This document shows, piece after piece, positions 62,859 to 64,000 of a stretch of DNA of 64,000 nt (the stretch's first letter is position 1; each line of letters starts with the position of its first letter). The notes beneath the pieces were generated by a model, which was not told the DNA's origin, did no database searches, and saw nothing but the letters and a program-made list of their open reading frames with translations. The translations under genes and the position numbers were made by a program. Origin of the DNA: Alisma plantago-aquatica (lineage: Eukaryota > Streptophyta > Magnoliopsida > Alismatales > Alismataceae); contig OY856409.1 in assembly GCA_963693085.1 (NCBI GenBank), forward strand, positions 1,162,672,249-1,162,736,248, written 5' to 3'.

Positions 62859-63097
62859 CATGTGTGGTTTGGTTCCCTCTGGGAACTCATGGACATTTTA
62901 TACAAAGATGGACTAGAAGTGATGTGCAGGAGTTGTCCTCTATTGAAGACTAGATAGAAATCAATTCTTATTTTAAAATTTGTAATTTTGTGTAAAGCTT
63001 CCATGACCTTGATGAAAAATCATAATTGTAATACAGACTATTTAAATTTCTAATATTATTTTGTAAATATTCAACTATAAAGATCTAGTCTTTACAC
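62859..63097 (+). repeat. LTR d of the array, right part
   Basis: Resumes at CATGTGTGGTTTGG and runs to TCTTTACAC, matching the ends of LTRs a-c. Joining it to 50106 restores collinearity with LTR a, confirming the Athila insertion point. Confidence 0.88.
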
Positions 63098-63703
63098 TAT
63101 TCAAGTGGTAGAACTCAATAATATATCTATATAATTCAGCCAATTATTGTAGAATCATACCCGTGGCCAACTCTTAGCTCAAAGAGAATCCTAACTCTTC
63201 TAGATGATCCACATGTCCAATCATATTGAGCACATGTTCCTCTACTGAGTCTCCCTAAGTCATCTTACACTCAAAGAGTTCCTTTGAGACATTGTACCTT
63301 TCTTGCTTTGTAGGTAATGGTTCATATTCCTAAGATGTGTTACCATATCGAGAATCCCCATGTCTTCATATTGATCATGAAAGTTGCAATTCATGAAGCT
63401 TAGGACAAGGCACTTTATTTCTAATGCATCATTGGTATGCTTCCAGTAAACATCCGCTTTTGCCCTAGGCACATCAGGAGAAGGTATTGCTAGCACTAGT
63501 TTATTTATGACATAGGGCTTATGCTCATCATTGAGAACACTTCTCAATGTCCAAAACCAATTGCAAAAATTTGTCCCATCAAGTTTGTCATTCCTATGGA
63601 CTGACCGCAACAACGATATGTTTGTCAATTGATTATACAAGAGAAAATATTGCATTTTGTCAAAACACTTTTGATTTGATTTGAATTGCAAGATATTTGA
63701 CAT
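63098..63703 (-). pseudogene. Copia gag, N-terminal part (right of the insertion)
   Basis: 147 open codons (63703-63260) with DKLDGTNFCNWFWTLRSVLN, a plant Ty1/copia gag start (usually KLNGTNYSDWLRNLRIVL), then frame-broken sequence down to 63098. The remainder of gag is at 31761-32031. Role: particle formation. Confidence 0.88.
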
Positions 63704-63760
63704 TATTTAATTAGGCATTTAATTAATTATCACTCCCACTATTTTATTCAAATTGATAGC

Positions 63761-64000
63761 CCTCAGATATCAATTCATAAGATTACAGCGCACAACCTTC
63801 TAGTTAACCAAGATCTAAAATGATTCAATTATTACCTAGACAATGCCAGCTTCCATAATCAATCATTATAGTAGGCAACATTTTCTAATTGCATATATGT
63901 GAAATTCTTGGATGGATGATATGCACAAATCTTTTCCATAGTCATCTACATTCTTCTAGGATCTTATCCTATTAAGGTCACCCATTTAACCTTGACCCAA
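63761..64000 (-). mobile_element. Copia primer-site remnant and start of its 5' LTR
   Basis: Minus strand TTGATATCTGAGGGC at about 63759-63773 resembles a decayed Met-type primer site (TTGGTATCAGAGC). To its right should lie the 5' LTR. Short blocks near 63795-63830 match the left end of LTR copy A at about 26255. The window ends inside it. Confidence 0.45.

Larger units (their letters stand above)
32032..63097 (+). mobile_element. Tandem array: four LTRs and three interiors of a LARD-like family, with nested Athila
   Basis: Order on the plus strand: LTR a (32032-35852), interior a (35853-36803), LTR b (36804-40888), interior b (40889-41813), LTR c (41814-45588), interior c (45589-46506), LTR d (46507-50106 and 62859-63097). 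Each interior starts with a Met-type primer site and ends with a chromovirus-like polypurine region. The array is flanked by near-identical pentamers TATTT (32028-32032, overlapping the degraded LTR start) and TATTC (63098-63102) inside copia gag. No protein-coding domain is visible. Confidence 0.85.

Overview
This window is plant intergenic DNA built almost entirely of nested LTR retrotransposons. I found no host gene, tRNA, rRNA or CRISPR array. An Athila element with an env-like ORF, chromovirus (Tekay/Del-type) integrase remnants, Ty1/copia pol and long LTRs point to a flowering plant with a large, repeat-rich genome. The species cannot be read from the sequence. Identity and divergence statements are by-eye estimates.

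Layout. (1) 1-2214: an LTR fragment whose U3 is an array of CGGTC/GACCG palindromes ending at a TATA box. (2) About 2215-3378: a second, unrelated LTR, with ACCG/CGGT palindromes before its TATA box. (3) 3379-3839 plus 11964-13053: a decayed plus-strand chromovirus integrase, with its own 3' LTR from 13054. It is split by (4) 3840-11958, a young non-autonomous LARD-like element: 2.6 and 3.2 kb LTRs, a 2.3 kb non-coding interior, a tRNA-Met type PBS and a GATAC target duplication. (5) 17419-18102: 113-bp tandem repeats. (6) 18103-19219: an inverted, diverged fragment of the same LARD LTR family. (7) 19220-25.7 kb: a minus-strand chromovirus 3' LTR with decayed integrase. (8) 26.2-32.03 kb and 63.10-64.0 kb: one decayed minus-strand Ty1/copia element, split in gag by (9) 32032-63097, a tandem array of four LTRs and three short non-coding interiors of another LARD-like family. 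The last LTR of that array is split by (10) 50107-62853, a complete but inactivated minus-strand Athila element with a GTGTC target duplication.

Relative order: the copia and chromovirus hosts are oldest. The four-LTR array entered copia, and the Athila (LTRs differing at roughly one site in ten) entered the array. The LARD-like element at 3840-11958 is youngest, as its LTRs differ at only a few percent of aligned sites.

Two signals stand out. First, the LARD-like LTRs carry an array of short stem-loops with a near-constant loop and stems that change sequence while staying complementary (5686-5856, 11184-11354, 18699-18865). Second, the Athila U3 repeat AGTCGGTGGCACCGACT is also present as an array directly upstream of the env-like ORF, followed by a TATA-like box, which suggests a U3-derived internal promoter. 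The four-LTR array and a 14-nt poly-A micro-insertion with a 17-bp target duplication are also unusual.
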